From Rhodopseudomonas infernalis (GTDB lineage Bacteria; Pseudomonadota; Alphaproteobacteria; Rhizobiales; Xanthobacteraceae), in assembly GCF_022271405.1 (NCBI RefSeq), contig NZ_JAJNAL010000002.1, positions 1-64,000 of the forward strand: a stretch of DNA of 64,000 nt, read 5' to 3'. The position numbers were made by a program, and so were the translations under genes. Under the pieces are notes generated by a model. That model worked only from the letters and a program-made list of their open reading frames with translations. It was not told the DNA's origin and searched no databases. This document shows positions 26,083 through 35,129 of this stretch, piece by piece. How positions within the stretch are numbered: position 1 is the stretch's first letter; each line of letters starts with the position of its first letter.

Positions 26083-28695
26083 CTATGGCTTCGGCAAGAG
26101 GGTGTCGACCGGAACTGGTCCGAGCGGAAGTTCCGCTTCGGAGAGATGCTCGGCGGCGACGGGAGCTTCGCGCCGCGGGCGGGACGACTTCTTTCGGACC
26201 TTGGTGAGCTCGAACGCTTCGCTCATCAGCTTCTCGACGTCGGCGGCGTATTTCGGAGCCGCACTGCCGGTCGCCGCGGCAAGATGGGTCTCGCGGCGAA
26301 CCTCGTCGGCCGGCGGCTGTTCTTCGGCAGTAGGTGTGTGGGCCATAGATGGCTCAGGATGAAGTTCCGCGCTGCTGGCCGGGGCCTGCTCAAGGCGGCT
26401 CGACTCGGCCGTCGCTTCCGTGACCACGGACAACGATGCGTCAGCCTCCTCGGCGCCCGTCGATGCGCTCTGGCTCGGCGCGTCCTCGGCCGGGACCGAT
26501 TCTGGCGCGGTGACCTGGAGCGGTGCGGCGGCGAGCGAATCTGCCGGGCGCACCGAGGGCGTACCCAGCGGCATCGGCGGCAGGTCCGCGACGGACGCAG
26601 CGTCCTGGACGCGCGCTATGTCCGGGACGGCCAGCATCTCCTGCACCAGCGCGTTCACCTTGGCGTCCGCAACGAAAACCGGAGCGGCCTGCGTCCGGGA
26701 CATTCCATCCGCCGCGATCCGTTCGGCAACCGGCCGCGCGGGCATCATGTTCTTCCGGACGGCGAAGGTCTCGCCGGCGTCCGCTTCGTACATCGTGTCG
26801 CGGCGAGGTGCGGAACGTCGCGGCCGGATCAGGCTGCGGACGTCGAGTTCGCTCGGAATGTACTCAGGCTCGCCGTGATCGGACACAGCTTCATCGTCCG
26901 CATAGTCGCGCGCTGCGAACCGTGTGGCGCGGCTGCGCGCGGGTTCGTAACGTGGAGCTGCCTCGTATCCGGAAGGCTCGTCGTGCGGTGCAACGGCGCG
27001 CGCCGAATAGTCCCGCCGATCCGGATTGCGGCGCTCGAAATCGCGCCGATCGTAGTCCCGGTCGAAGTCGTGACGCGCGGCCGGGCGGCGATCGCGATCT
27101 TGGTAAGCGTGCCGCTGCGGGGCGCGGCGTTCGTCGTCCCAGCGGCTGTAAATCTCCTCATCTCGGCGATCAATCCGGCGCGGATCGTAAACGTCGCGTG
27201 CAGCATCCGGCCACGCGTGTCGGCCGTCATGGTCGGTTGACGCTGGCGAGGGACGTGCCGCGCGGGGCTCCGGCGCGGAGGCCTTTGGTTGCGGCTCCGG
27301 CTGCTTCATCGTGACCGCGTCGAGGCTCATGGTCGGCAGCGTGATCGTCGCCATGGCGGGAGCAGGGGCCGGCGCGGCCGGCTTGTCGTCGTCGAGGTCT
27401 TCATTGTTCTCGATGCGCTGCCGGGCGCGTTCGACCTGCGCCTGGATCTTCGCGGCATAGACGCTGGGCGGCGAGAAGAAGATTTTCGCAACCACCGGAA
27501 CGATTTCCAGGAAGATGATGAACAAGCGCGTCATCCACGAGAACAGCGTCATGGTGGCGCCGTCCTTGGGATCGTTCTTCAATTCCTGATAGGCGGCGAT
27601 CCGGGTCAGCGGATCGATCCGGTCCTTCTTCTCCTGATAATAGGATTGCGCCAGCGCCTTTTGACGGAAGTCGGCGACGTCGGCCGCCTTCGCGGCCTCG
27701 AACTGTTTCAGGTCGGCGCGGGCTGCGTCGATGCGGGCCTGCAAAGCATCCGCCTTGGCCCTGATCGCTGCGCGCTCCTGGTCGCGCGAAACCGACGCGT
27801 CGCCGGCGACCCTGGCCTGCGCAGCGCGCAACTCGTCGCGCTTCTGGTGCAGCTGGACGATCTCGGCCTCGCGCGCGGCGCGCTGGGCGATGAAGGCTTC
27901 CTTCTGCTTCCGGGCGTATTCGTAGCGCGGCCCGGCGCCGGGCCGGCCGGAATTGTTCGGCGCCGCTTTCAGTCCGAACTCCTCGGCGTTCATGTCGGCG
28001 ATGTAGCGCTGGATGGTGCGATCGATCTGGCCGATGTCGGCGCGGATATCGGACTCGCGTGTGGCCAGCGCCTTCATCTGCTGATCGATATCGTCGGTGC
28101 GGTTCTGAAGCATCGGCTCCAGCGCCGGTGCTTCAGTAAGGACGTCGCGGTGCAGGGCTTCCAGCGTGTCGATCCCGGCCTGCCGGCGTGCCGCCTCGGC
28201 GGTCAGCCCGGCCTCGTACTGCGCGATCTTCGCATAGATCGGCTGGTTGGCGGCGATCCGGTCGGCCTCGATCTTCTCGTTGATGGTGCCGGAGAAGATC
28301 GCAAGCTCGAGAAACATCGCGATGACCCAGGCGAGCCCGAACGACATCATCAACCTGATACCGACGCGGACGAACCGCCACGCCGTCTGCCGTGCCTCGG
28401 TGCTCGATTGAATTGGCGCGGTATTCCACAACGTGCCCTGATAGAACCAGTCGGACTGGCACAGCGCGCGGTCGAACATCAGCACGGTGAGGCCGATGAC
28501 GCCCGAGACCAGCAGCCTTGTCCACACATTCGCGATCATGTAGCCGGTGGCGTGAAACGACACGCCGACCACCACGATGAAGGACAGGCAGAGCGATGCG
28601 CCGAGATGCGCGGCCCACAGTTTGTCCGAGGGCGGGCAGGTCGACAGCGTTTTGCGATCGACGCCGGCGATGACACCCAATGCGCGTTGAAGCAT
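26083..28695 (-). CDS. DUF4407 membrane protein with coiled coil and long disordered tail
   Basis: An 870-residue protein. Three helices lie in the first 160 residues (LSFIVVVGVSFHATGYMI, LLVSGVIGLTVLMFD, MMSFGLAWVIAMFLELAIF), then a long Ala/Arg/Glu/Gln-rich coiled coil (about 180-370), then a fourth helix LFIIFLEIVPVVAKIFF: the DUF4407 layout. The remaining 450 residues are low-complexity: Arg/Asp/Tyr-rich (DRDYDRRDFERRNPDRRDY) and Ala/Glu/Pro-rich, far longer than the usual family tail. ATG 28695 is chosen; the frame opens at 28818. Function of the family is unknown. No neighbours in the same direction. Confidence 0.8.
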   Translation of the reverse strand: MLQRALGVIAGVDRKTLSTCPPSDKLWAAHLGASLCLSFIVVVGVSFHATGYMIANVWTRLLVSGVIGLTVLMFDRALCQSDWFYQGTLWNTAPIQSSTEARQTAWRFVRVGIRLMMSFGLAWVIAMFLELAIFSGTINEKIEADRIAANQPIYAKIAQYEAGLTAEAARRQAGIDTLEALHRDVLTEAPALEPMLQNRTDDIDQQMKALATRESDIRADIGQIDRTIQRYIADMNAEEFGLKAAPNNSGRPGAGPRYEYARKQKEAFIAQRAAREAEIVQLHQKRDELRAAQARVAGDASVSRDQERAAIRAKADALQARIDAARADLKQFEAAKAADVADFRQKALAQSYYQEKKDRIDPLTRIAAYQELKNDPKDGATMTLFSWMTRLFIIFLEIVPVVAKIFFSPPSVYAAKIQAQVERARQRIENNEDLDDDKPAAPAPAPAMATITLPTMSLDAVTMKQPEPQPKASAPEPRAARPSPASTDHDGRHAWPDAARDVYDPRRIDRRDEEIYSRWDDERRAPQRHAYQDRDRRPAARHDFDRDYDRRDFERRNPDRRDYSARAVAPHDEPSGYEAAPRYEPARSRATRFAARDYADDEAVSDHGEPEYIPSELDVRSLIRPRRSAPRRDTMYEADAGETFAVRKNMMPARPVAERIAADGMSRTQAAPVFVADAKVNALVQEMLAVPDIARVQDAASVADLPPMPLGTPSVRPADSLAAAPLQVTAPESVPAEDAPSQSASTGAEEADASLSVVTEATAESSRLEQAPASSAELHPEPSMAHTPTAEEQPPADEVRRETHLAAATGSAAPKYAADVEKLMSEAFELTKVRKKSSRPRREAPVAAEHLSEAELPLGPVPVDTLLPKP

Positions 28696-29208
28696 GGCCG
28701 CCCAAATTCTGCGGTGATAAGCGCCGCGGTTGGAAGTGACAGGTCCGCGCGAGTTTAACAGTTCGTTTACGAATTCAATACGCGTCGCTCGCCTGAGGGG
28801 CCGCGCGCGAGTTCTCACTTCGGCTCAGCATGCGCTGCTAAGTAGTGATAGTCAGAGACAAACTTGGATCGGGCGGAGCGGCCGTTCGGGCTCCGCGCCG
28901 TCCTCAAAAAAATCCGGGAGGTGGGGTCGCGGTCGGTGCGTTCTTTCCTCGGTTACCGCTACTATGCGTTCGGCTTCGGGTGCCGCCTCCCGGTCGGGGC
29001 TCAAGTGATTCGCCGGATTGGCCAGGCTGCCCGCACTTGCTGCGATGCAAGTGCAGCTTCCTCAGTTTCTGGGGATGGCTCGAAAATGTCAGCGGCAAAG
29101 AGCGTTTGGCGGAGAGAGGCGACGCCACTGGGAGGGAACTTCCGCGGGTTGCGATCCGGTCCCGGTTCTGCGAAACGGCGGGTTGCCTGCCATCGCCTGA
29201 AGTGTTTT
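28696..29208. other. Intergenic region between DUF4407 and phosphate genes
   Basis: No convincing gene. A hairpin GCACTTGC-TGCGAT-GCAAGTGC occupies 29033-29054. No tRNA or other recognisable RNA was seen. Confidence 0.5.
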
Positions 29209-29226
29209 ATGACGCTCCTGTGACGC
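29209..29226. promoter_or_regulatory. PHO-box-like direct repeat upstream of the phosphate operon
   Basis: ATGACGC-TCCT-GTGACGC is an 11-base-spaced direct repeat of 7-base units with a 4-base gap, the geometry of a PhoB box (CTGTCAT-N4-CTGTCAT) read on the minus strand; GTCA is kept in both units. It lies 42 bases before the PhoU-like gene. The match is partial and the orientation is opposite to the gene. Confidence 0.35.
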
Positions 29227-29267
29227 GTCCGACGCCCGGGCCAGTGTCATCAATCGGATAGCTTCCA

Positions 29268-29912
29268 ATGCTGCGATACTTTCGAGCCTTTCTGCCAAAG
29301 GAGGAGAGGTTTTTCGACCTGTTCGCCCGGCATACCGAGACCGTGGTCCACGGCGCGCATGCCCTTCAGGACATGCTGCGGGGAGGCGACGAGACGCCGG
29401 TGCACTGCCAGCGGGTCAGCCATTTCGAGGCCGAGGCGGACGGCATTACCCGCGAGGTGCTGACCGCGGTGCGCCGAACCTTCATCACCCCGTTCGACCG
29501 CGTCGACATCAAGAACCTGATCACCTCGATGGACGACGCCATCGACCAGATGCAGCAGACCGCCAAGGCGGTGATCCTGTTCGAGGTTCGCGAGTTCGAG
29601 CCGCCGATGCGCGAGATCGGCGCGCTGCTGGTCGAGAGCGCCAATCTGGTGGGCAAGGCGCTGCCGCTGATGAAGTCGATCGGGCCAAACCTGCAAATGC
29701 TGACGGCGATGACCGAGGAGATCGGCAAGCTCGAGGGCCGGGTCGACGATCTGCACGATATCGGGCTCAAGGAGCTTTTCCTGAAGCACCGCAATGCCAA
29801 CACCATGGACTACATCGTCGGCGCCGAGATCTACGACCATCTCGAAAAGGTCGCCGACCGCTTCGATGACGTCGCGAACGAGATCAACAGCATCGTCATC
29901 GAGCAGGTCTAA
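29268..29912 (+). CDS. DUF47 family PhoU-like protein
   Basis: A 214-residue all-helical protein with KEERFFDLFARHTETVVHGA at the start, VSHFEAEADGITREVLTAV (metal-binding E..AD motif), PFDRVDIKNLITSMDDAIDQM and a second-half EIYDHLEKVADRFDDVANEI repeat of the same E..D..AD..D signature. DUF47 proteins accompany and are thought to gate Pit-type phosphate carriers. The pit gene starts 15 bases downstream, so the two form an operon. Confidence 0.92.
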   Translation: MLRYFRAFLPKEERFFDLFARHTETVVHGAHALQDMLRGGDETPVHCQRVSHFEAEADGITREVLTAVRRTFITPFDRVDIKNLITSMDDAIDQMQQTAKAVILFEVREFEPPMREIGALLVESANLVGKALPLMKSIGPNLQMLTAMTEEIGKLEGRVDDLHDIGLKELFLKHRNANTMDYIVGAEIYDHLEKVADRFDDVANEINSIVIEQV

Positions 29913-29927
29913 GGGCAGGGCCGTATT

Positions 29928-30938
29928 GTGGATGCTTCGATCGGGCTGCCCATTCTGGTCGGATTGATCGCCGTCGCGCTGCTGTTCGACTTTCTGAACG
30001 GCCTGCACGACGCCGCCAATTCGATCGCCACCATCGTCTCGACCCGTGTGCTGCGGCCGCACTATGCGGTGTTCTGGGCGGCGTTCTTCAATTTCGTCGC
30101 CTTCCTGGTGTTCGGCCTGCACGTCGCCAACACCATCGGCACCGGCATCATCGAGCCGAGCGTGATCGACTCCGCGGTGATCTTCGCCGCCCTGGTCGGC
30201 GCGATCGTCTGGAATATCGTCACCTGGGCGCTCGGGATTCCATCGAGTTCGTCGCACGCGCTGATCGGCGGGTTGCTCGGCGCCGGGCTGGCCAAGGCCG
30301 GACTTTCGGCCGCTGTGTGGGGCGGGGTGTCGAAGGCGCTGCTGGCGATCGTGCTGTCGCCGCTGGTCGGCTTCCTTCTGGCGCTGGTGCTGGTGGCGAT
30401 CGTGTCCTGGGCGTCGGTACGCTCGACGCCGTTCGCGGTCGATCGCGCGTTCCGCATCCTGCAGTTCGCCTCCGCATCGCTGTATTCGCTCGGCCATGGC
30501 GGCAACGACGCGCAGAAGACGATGGGCATCATCGCCGTGCTGCTGTACTCGCAGGGCTATCTCGGCAGCGAGTTCTCGGTGCCGTTCTGGGTAGTGATCT
30601 CGTGCCAGTCGGCGATGGCGCTCGGCACGCTGATGGGCGGCTGGCGGATCGTCCGCACCATGGGGCTGCGGATCACCAAGCTGACGCCGATGCAGGGATT
30701 CTGCGCCGAGACCGGCGGCGCCGCGACGCTGTTCATGGCGACCTTCCTCGGCGTGCCGGTGTCGACCACCCACACCATCACCGGTGCCATCGTCGGCGTC
30801 GGCGCGGCGCGGCGGATGTCGGCAGTGCGCTGGAACGTGGCCAGTTCGATCGTCTATGCCTGGGTGATCACCATCCCGGCCTCGGCGATCGTCGCCGCCG
30901 CAGCCTATTGGGGCACGCGGCTGCTGCCGACGTTCTGA
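29928..30938 (+). CDS. pit: PiT-family inorganic phosphate transporter
   Basis: A 336-residue carrier with about ten helices. The duplicated family signature is seen as FLNGLHDAANSIATIVSTRVL (first half) and YSLGHGGNDAQKTMGIIAVLL (second half), plus GIPSSSSHALIGGL and GVPVSTTHTITGAIVG. Symports phosphate (as metal-phosphate) with protons across the inner membrane. GTG start with GGGCAGGG upstream. Encoded with the PhoU-like protein. Confidence 0.94.
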   Translation: MDASIGLPILVGLIAVALLFDFLNGLHDAANSIATIVSTRVLRPHYAVFWAAFFNFVAFLVFGLHVANTIGTGIIEPSVIDSAVIFAALVGAIVWNIVTWALGIPSSSSHALIGGLLGAGLAKAGLSAAVWGGVSKALLAIVLSPLVGFLLALVLVAIVSWASVRSTPFAVDRAFRILQFASASLYSLGHGGNDAQKTMGIIAVLLYSQGYLGSEFSVPFWVVISCQSAMALGTLMGGWRIVRTMGLRITKLTPMQGFCAETGGAATLFMATFLGVPVSTTHTITGAIVGVGAARRMSAVRWNVASSIVYAWVITIPASAIVAAAAYWGTRLLPTF

Positions 30939-31018
30939 CCGCTCTGCACGCGGCGGAACCAGCCGAACGTCTCGCGCTTGTCAAAGGTATTCAATCGCTG
31001 AGGAAAGTGCGGCCCGTC

Positions 31019-32053
31019 ATGCTGAAGCAGCCCCGATTGCGCAGCATCGACGCGCCGCCGCCGAAACCGCACGCGCCGTCCTGTGAACCCGGTGTCGTCG
31101 CAGCGAGCGCTTATGCGCACGGCCAGCTCGTCGCCGACATCACGATCGAACAGGCGGGCGAATGGGCCGCCAAGGACGGCCACGTCGTCTGGATCGGTCT
31201 GCACGAACCCAGCAAGGATCTGCTGGCGCGGGTTGCCGGGCAGCTCAATTTGCACCCGCTGGCGATCGAGGACGCTACCAACGCGCGCCAGCCGCCGAAG
31301 GTCGAACAATATGATGACGCCTTCTTCGTGGTCGCCCGAACCGCGCAGATGGAGCACGAGCGGATTGCGTTCGGCGAGACGCACATCTTCGTCGGCAAGG
31401 GATACGTCGTGTCTGTCCGTCACGGCGCGTCGACTTCCTACAATGTCGTGAGATCGCGCTGCGAAGCCAGCCCGAACTGGTTCGCCGAGGGCGAAGACTA
31501 CATCCTCTATGCCATTCTCGATTTCATCGTCGACAGCTACCGCCCGGTGATCGACCGGATCCAGGGCGAGGTCGACAATCTCGAGGAAGAGGTGCTGCGC
31601 CGTTCGCATCTCGGCCAGATGGACGGTCTGTATCGGCTACGGCGCGAGTTGCTCAAGCTGAAGCGGGCAGTCGGTCCGATGGTCGACGTCTGCAAGCGGC
31701 TCGAGCATGGCGACATGATCGCGCTCGATGCCCCGCTCAAGCCGCTGTTCCGGGACATCCTCGACCACGTCAATCGCGCCGAAGAGGACATCGATCAGCT
31801 TCTGCAGATCCTGGCCTTCGTGTTTGAAGCTGCCATGATGGCAGGACAGGCCCAGCAAACCGAGATCGCGAGGCGGCTGACCGCGTGGGCCGCCATCCTC
31901 GCGGTGCCGACCGCCATTGCAGGCATCTATGGGATGAATTTCGAGCACATGCCGGAGTTGAAGTGGGAGTACGGCTACTACGTCGTGCTCGGCACCATCG
32001 CCTGCGTCTGCGGGTTTCTGTATTACCGATTCAAGCGGGTCGGCTGGCTCTGA
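31019..32053 (+). CDS. corA: CorA family magnesium/cobalt transporter
   Basis: A 344-residue protein with a large N-terminal cytosolic domain, a long helix (about 185-290) and two C-terminal membrane segments. The selectivity motif GMN appears in AGIYGMNFEHMPEL, followed by the periplasmic loop and final helix YYVVLGTIACVCGFLYY, with a basic tail RFKRVGWL. ATG 31019 gives normal CorA length. It lies 80 bases after pit in the same direction and may be co-transcribed, but the frame upstream is a shadow of pit. Confidence 0.93.
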   Translation: MLKQPRLRSIDAPPPKPHAPSCEPGVVAASAYAHGQLVADITIEQAGEWAAKDGHVVWIGLHEPSKDLLARVAGQLNLHPLAIEDATNARQPPKVEQYDDAFFVVARTAQMEHERIAFGETHIFVGKGYVVSVRHGASTSYNVVRSRCEASPNWFAEGEDYILYAILDFIVDSYRPVIDRIQGEVDNLEEEVLRRSHLGQMDGLYRLRRELLKLKRAVGPMVDVCKRLEHGDMIALDAPLKPLFRDILDHVNRAEEDIDQLLQILAFVFEAAMMAGQAQQTEIARRLTAWAAILAVPTAIAGIYGMNFEHMPELKWEYGYYVVLGTIACVCGFLYYRFKRVGWL

Positions 32054-32071
32054 TCGCCGACCCGTGCGACT

Positions 32072-32386
32072 TCAACCGACCACCTTCAGCCCGATGATGC
32101 CGGCGACGATCAGGCCGATGCAGGCGAGGCGGGCAAGCGTGGCCGGATCGCCGAACAGCGCGATGCCGAGCGCCGCGGTGCCGACCGCGCCGATGCCGGT
32201 CCAGATCGCGTAGGCGGTGCCGATCGGCAGCGTCTTCAGTGCCAGGCCGAGCAGCAGGATGCTGGCCGTCATCGCCGCCAGCGTCAGCGCCGTCGGGACC
32301 AGACGGGTAAAGCCTTCGGTATATTTCAGGCCGATCGCCCAGCCGATTTCCATCAGGCCGGCGATGAACAGATAGAACCAGGCCAT
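32072..32386 (-). CDS. gdx: SMR family guanidinium exporter (Gdx/SugE-like)
   Basis: A 104-residue four-helix protein. [25 protein letters not shown] has the membrane glutamate essential to small multidrug resistance carriers, and the residues around it ([13 protein letters not shown]) plus [16 protein letters not shown] match SugE/Gdx rather than EmrE. Gdx proteins export guanidinium in exchange for protons as dual-topology dimers. The perfect ribosome site AAAGGAGGCCTC precedes ATG 32386. A two-hairpin ACGA motif lies about 100 bases upstream, supporting the guanidinium role. Confidence 0.88.
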   Translation of the reverse strand: MAWFYLFIAGLMEIGWAIGLKYTEGFTRLVPTALTLAAMTASILLLGLALKTLPIGTAYAIWTGIGAVGTAALGIALFGDPATLARLACIGLIVAGIIGLKVVG

Positions 32387-32484
32387 GAGGCCTCCTTTGC
32401 GCAGCTCCGGCGGTTTCGATCCCGGGGGAAATGTGCAGGCCATCCAGCGGGATAGCACCGGCGCTTGGCGCGGTCTGCGAGGAA

Positions 32485-32527
32485 GCCGGGTCGTCCCGGC
32501 CGAAAAGGTGATTTTGAGGTCGTCCTC
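32485..32527 (-). promoter_or_regulatory. Candidate guanidine-II (mini-ykkC) riboswitch
   Basis: Read on the minus strand, two hairpins with identical ACGA tetraloops stand in tandem: GAGG-ACGA-CCTC (32527-32516) and, after 15 bases, GCCGGG-ACGA-CCCGGC (32500-32485). Paired stem-loops with ACGR loops joined by a short linker define the guanidine-II riboswitch, which usually controls SugE/Gdx exporters, exactly the gene found next. The first stem is short, and the distance to the start codon (about 100 bases) is greater than in the simplest translational designs. Confidence 0.72.
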
Positions 32528-32627
32528 GAACCTCTATATGAGGGACAGCGGTGCGCCACGCAACCAGGCGCGCAGCGACCCGCCGGAAGCCCTTGATTAC
32601 GCCGGCTTTCCCTGCCACAGGCTGAGT

Positions 32628-34253
32628 ATGTCCGACACCGCTGTTCCGGCCGACGCGCCGTCCTCGACCCCGTCTTCGCTCGCCCATGAAGTGGCGCGGC
32701 GGCGCACCTTCGCGATCATCTCGCATCCCGACGCCGGCAAGACCACGCTGACCGAAAAGCTGCTGCTGTTCGGCGGCGCGATCAATCTCGCCGGTCAGGT
32801 CAAGGCCAAGGGCGAGCGCCGCAACACCCGGTCGGACTGGATGAAGATCGAGCGCGACCGCGGCATCTCGGTGGTCACCTCGGTGATGACCTTCGAGTTC
32901 GAGAACCACGTCTTCAACCTGCTCGATACGCCGGGCCATGAAGACTTTTCGGAAGACACCTACCGGACCCTCACTGCGGTCGACAGCGCCGTGATGGTGA
33001 TCGACGCCGCCAAGGGCATCGAGGCGCGGACGCGAAAGCTGTTCGAGGTCTGCCGGCTGCGCGACATCCCGATCATCACCTTCATCAACAAGATGGACCG
33101 TGAAAGCCGCGACACCTTCGACATCCTGGATGAGATCGAGAAGACGCTGGCGCTCGACACCACGCCGATGACCTGGCCGGTCGGCCGCGGCCGCGATTTC
33201 CTCGGCACCTACGACGTGCTGACCGGCGGCATCCGCCTGCTCGAAGGCGGCGGCGCCAAGACCGGAGCGGCCGAGCAGATCGATATCGACGACCTCGGCA
33301 AGCGCAACCCCAATCTCGACGTCGCCGCGGTGAAAGAGGAGCTGGCGCTCGCCACCGAGGCCTGCAAGCCGTTCGACCTCGAGGCCTTCCGCGAAGGCCA
33401 TCTGACGCCGGTGTATTTCGGCTCGGCGCTGCGCAATTTCGGCGTCGGTGATCTCTTGCAAGGGCTCGGCCGCTACGCGCCGCCGCCGCGCGCCCAGGAG
33501 TCGAACCTGCGCAAGGTCGAGGCCGACGAGCCGAAGATGAGCGCCTTCGTCTTCAAGATCCAGGCGAACATGGATCCCAATCACCGGGATCGCATCGCCT
33601 TCGCCAGACTTTGCTCCGGCAAGCTGACGCGCGGCATGAAGGCCAAGCTGGTCCGCACCGGCAAGAACATGAGCCTGTCGGCGCCGCAATTCTTCTTCGC
33701 GCAGGACCGCTCGGTGGCCGACGAAGCTTTCGCCGGCGACGTCGTCGGCATTCCCAATCACGGCACGCTGCGGATCGGCGACACGCTGACCGAGGGCGAG
33801 GACGTCACCTTCGTCGGCGTGCCGAGCTTCGCGCCCGAAATCGTCCGCCGCGTCCGGCTCGGCGACGCGATGAAGGCCAAGAAGCTGAAGGAAGCGCTGC
33901 AGCAGATGTCCGAAGAGGGCGTCGTGCAGGTGTTTCGCCCGCGCGACGGCGCGCCCGCTTTGGTCGGCGTCGTCGGCCCGCTGCAGCTCGACGTGCTGAA
34001 GGCGCGGCTCGAAGCCGAGTATCAGCTCCCGGTCGACTTCGAGGTCTCCGAATTCCAGCTCGCGCGCTGGATCTCGGCCGAGGACCGCAAGAAGCTTGAC
34101 ACCTTCATCACCACCAACAATTCCTCGATCGCCGACGACGTCGACGGCGACCCGGTGTATCTGGCCAAGAACGAATTCTATCTCGGTTACACCCGCGACC
34201 GCGCCGAAGGCATCGTGTTCTCGGAGATCAAGGACGTGAAGAAGGTGGCGTGA
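32628..34253 (+). CDS. prfC: Peptide chain release factor 3
   Basis: A 541-residue GTPase that recycles RF1/RF2 from the ribosome. Motifs: G1 SHPDAGKTTLTEK (about 32-44), G3 LLDTPGHEDFSEDTYRTL (DTPGHEDFSEDT is RF3-specific), G4 NKMDRESRD; then LTPVYFGSALRNFGV, and domain III SEFQLARWISA near the end. ATG 32628 gives normal length; an upstream extension covers the riboswitch region and is not used. The Gdx gene is divergent. Confidence 0.96.
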   Translation: MSDTAVPADAPSSTPSSLAHEVARRRTFAIISHPDAGKTTLTEKLLLFGGAINLAGQVKAKGERRNTRSDWMKIERDRGISVVTSVMTFEFENHVFNLLDTPGHEDFSEDTYRTLTAVDSAVMVIDAAKGIEARTRKLFEVCRLRDIPIITFINKMDRESRDTFDILDEIEKTLALDTTPMTWPVGRGRDFLGTYDVLTGGIRLLEGGGAKTGAAEQIDIDDLGKRNPNLDVAAVKEELALATEACKPFDLEAFREGHLTPVYFGSALRNFGVGDLLQGLGRYAPPPRAQESNLRKVEADEPKMSAFVFKIQANMDPNHRDRIAFARLCSGKLTRGMKAKLVRTGKNMSLSAPQFFFAQDRSVADEAFAGDVVGIPNHGTLRIGDTLTEGEDVTFVGVPSFAPEIVRRVRLGDAMKAKKLKEALQQMSEEGVVQVFRPRDGAPALVGVVGPLQLDVLKARLEAEYQLPVDFEVSEFQLARWISAEDRKKLDTFITTNNSSIADDVDGDPVYLAKNEFYLGYTRDRAEGIVFSEIKDVKKVA

Positions 34254-34361
34254 GGCGAGGGCGCTCGCACCGTTTCATGATGCATCATTGCAGATGGCTC
34301 GCTTCGGCTAGTAGAGCTTCTGATAGCCCGGTTAATTCGTCGCCTTTACTTTGCCCACCGT

Positions 34362-34474
34362 CGTCATCCCCCGCGAATGCGGGGGACCCAGTATCCCAGA
34401 GCGCCGATTGATTGCACCGGCAGCACACAAGCGCTCTGCAATACTGGGTCGCCCGATCAAGTCGGGCGATGACG
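34362..34474. repeat. Cloverleaf-like repeat, copy 1
   Basis: Terminal CGTCAT (34362-34367) pairs with ATGACG (34469-34474). Inside are hairpin CCCCCGC-GAAT-GCGGGGG (34368-34385), then CCCAGTAT pairing with ATACTGGG (34441-34448), AGAGCGC pairing with GCGCTCT (34431-34437), and hairpin CGCCCGA-TCAAG-TCGGGCG (34450-34468). Same plan as the copies near 40.1 and 58.3 kb, though with different arm sequences. Confidence 0.85.
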
Positions 34475-34479
34475 TCGTG

Positions 34480-35010
34480 CTTGGAGACGATGCCTCGATC
34501 TGCACGGCCGCCGGCGCCATCTCGCAGCCGGCAATCTCCCGGCCGCTCAGCTCAAAAATAACAGCTTCAAACAGCCACGCCTCCGCAGCCTCGCGGCGCG
34601 AAGCGCCCGAGCTTTGCCAGGAGCGCCGCCCCGAAAATGAGGGGCGGCGGCGCGCCGCAAAGCGCGGCGTTGGTAGTGTCGCGATCCGGCTATCGCCAGC
34701 GCGAGCGGCGAGAGCGTGGACCGCGCGTCGCCTTGCGGCGCGCCACCCCGGCGATTATGGGCGAGGGGACCGTTCTTCCGGGGACGTGGCCGGAGCGCCT
34801 TAGCGCTCCATCCCGGCGGTTTCCCGCCGTTCGCCTGTCCCGCGTCCAGCCGGCATGAGCGGCAGGGCCCCGTAGTGGGCCCGGACGGGAACCCCAAGCC
34901 TCCGGGAGCGAGGCTGCGAACCCCGCGCGCGGACGCCGTATCCCGCTCCGCCTCGCAAGCGCCCTCGAGAAGCGCCCCTCGCGAACGGGATGAATAGGAA
35001 TATAGTCAAA
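34480..35010. repeat. GC-rich, hairpin-dense non-coding stretch
   Basis: No credible gene. Many short palindromes are present, e.g. GGAGCGC-CTTA-GCGCTCC (34792-34809), CGGCGG-TTTC-CCGCCG (34814-34829) and GGGCCC-CGTAGT-GGGCCC near 34864-34881. Frames on both strands look like translated repeat. At about 34990 composition switches abruptly to AT-rich, leading into the SIR2 gene. Confidence 0.5.
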
Positions 35011-35129
35011 TCGCGCTAATTGTCAAGACCCGTGTTCGCATGAGTTCCTCGGGTGAGTTTCTATATGCTTGCATCTTTTGGTTGTTGCGTCATCTTGTCG
35101 GCCGCCTTTTATCAGACAGAGTGATGTGA

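Noticed and set aside
34547-34897. 116-codon minus-strand frame in the hairpin-rich stretch
   Set aside because: Product is low-complexity Arg/Gly/Pro translated from palindromes, with no ribosome site; not a gene.
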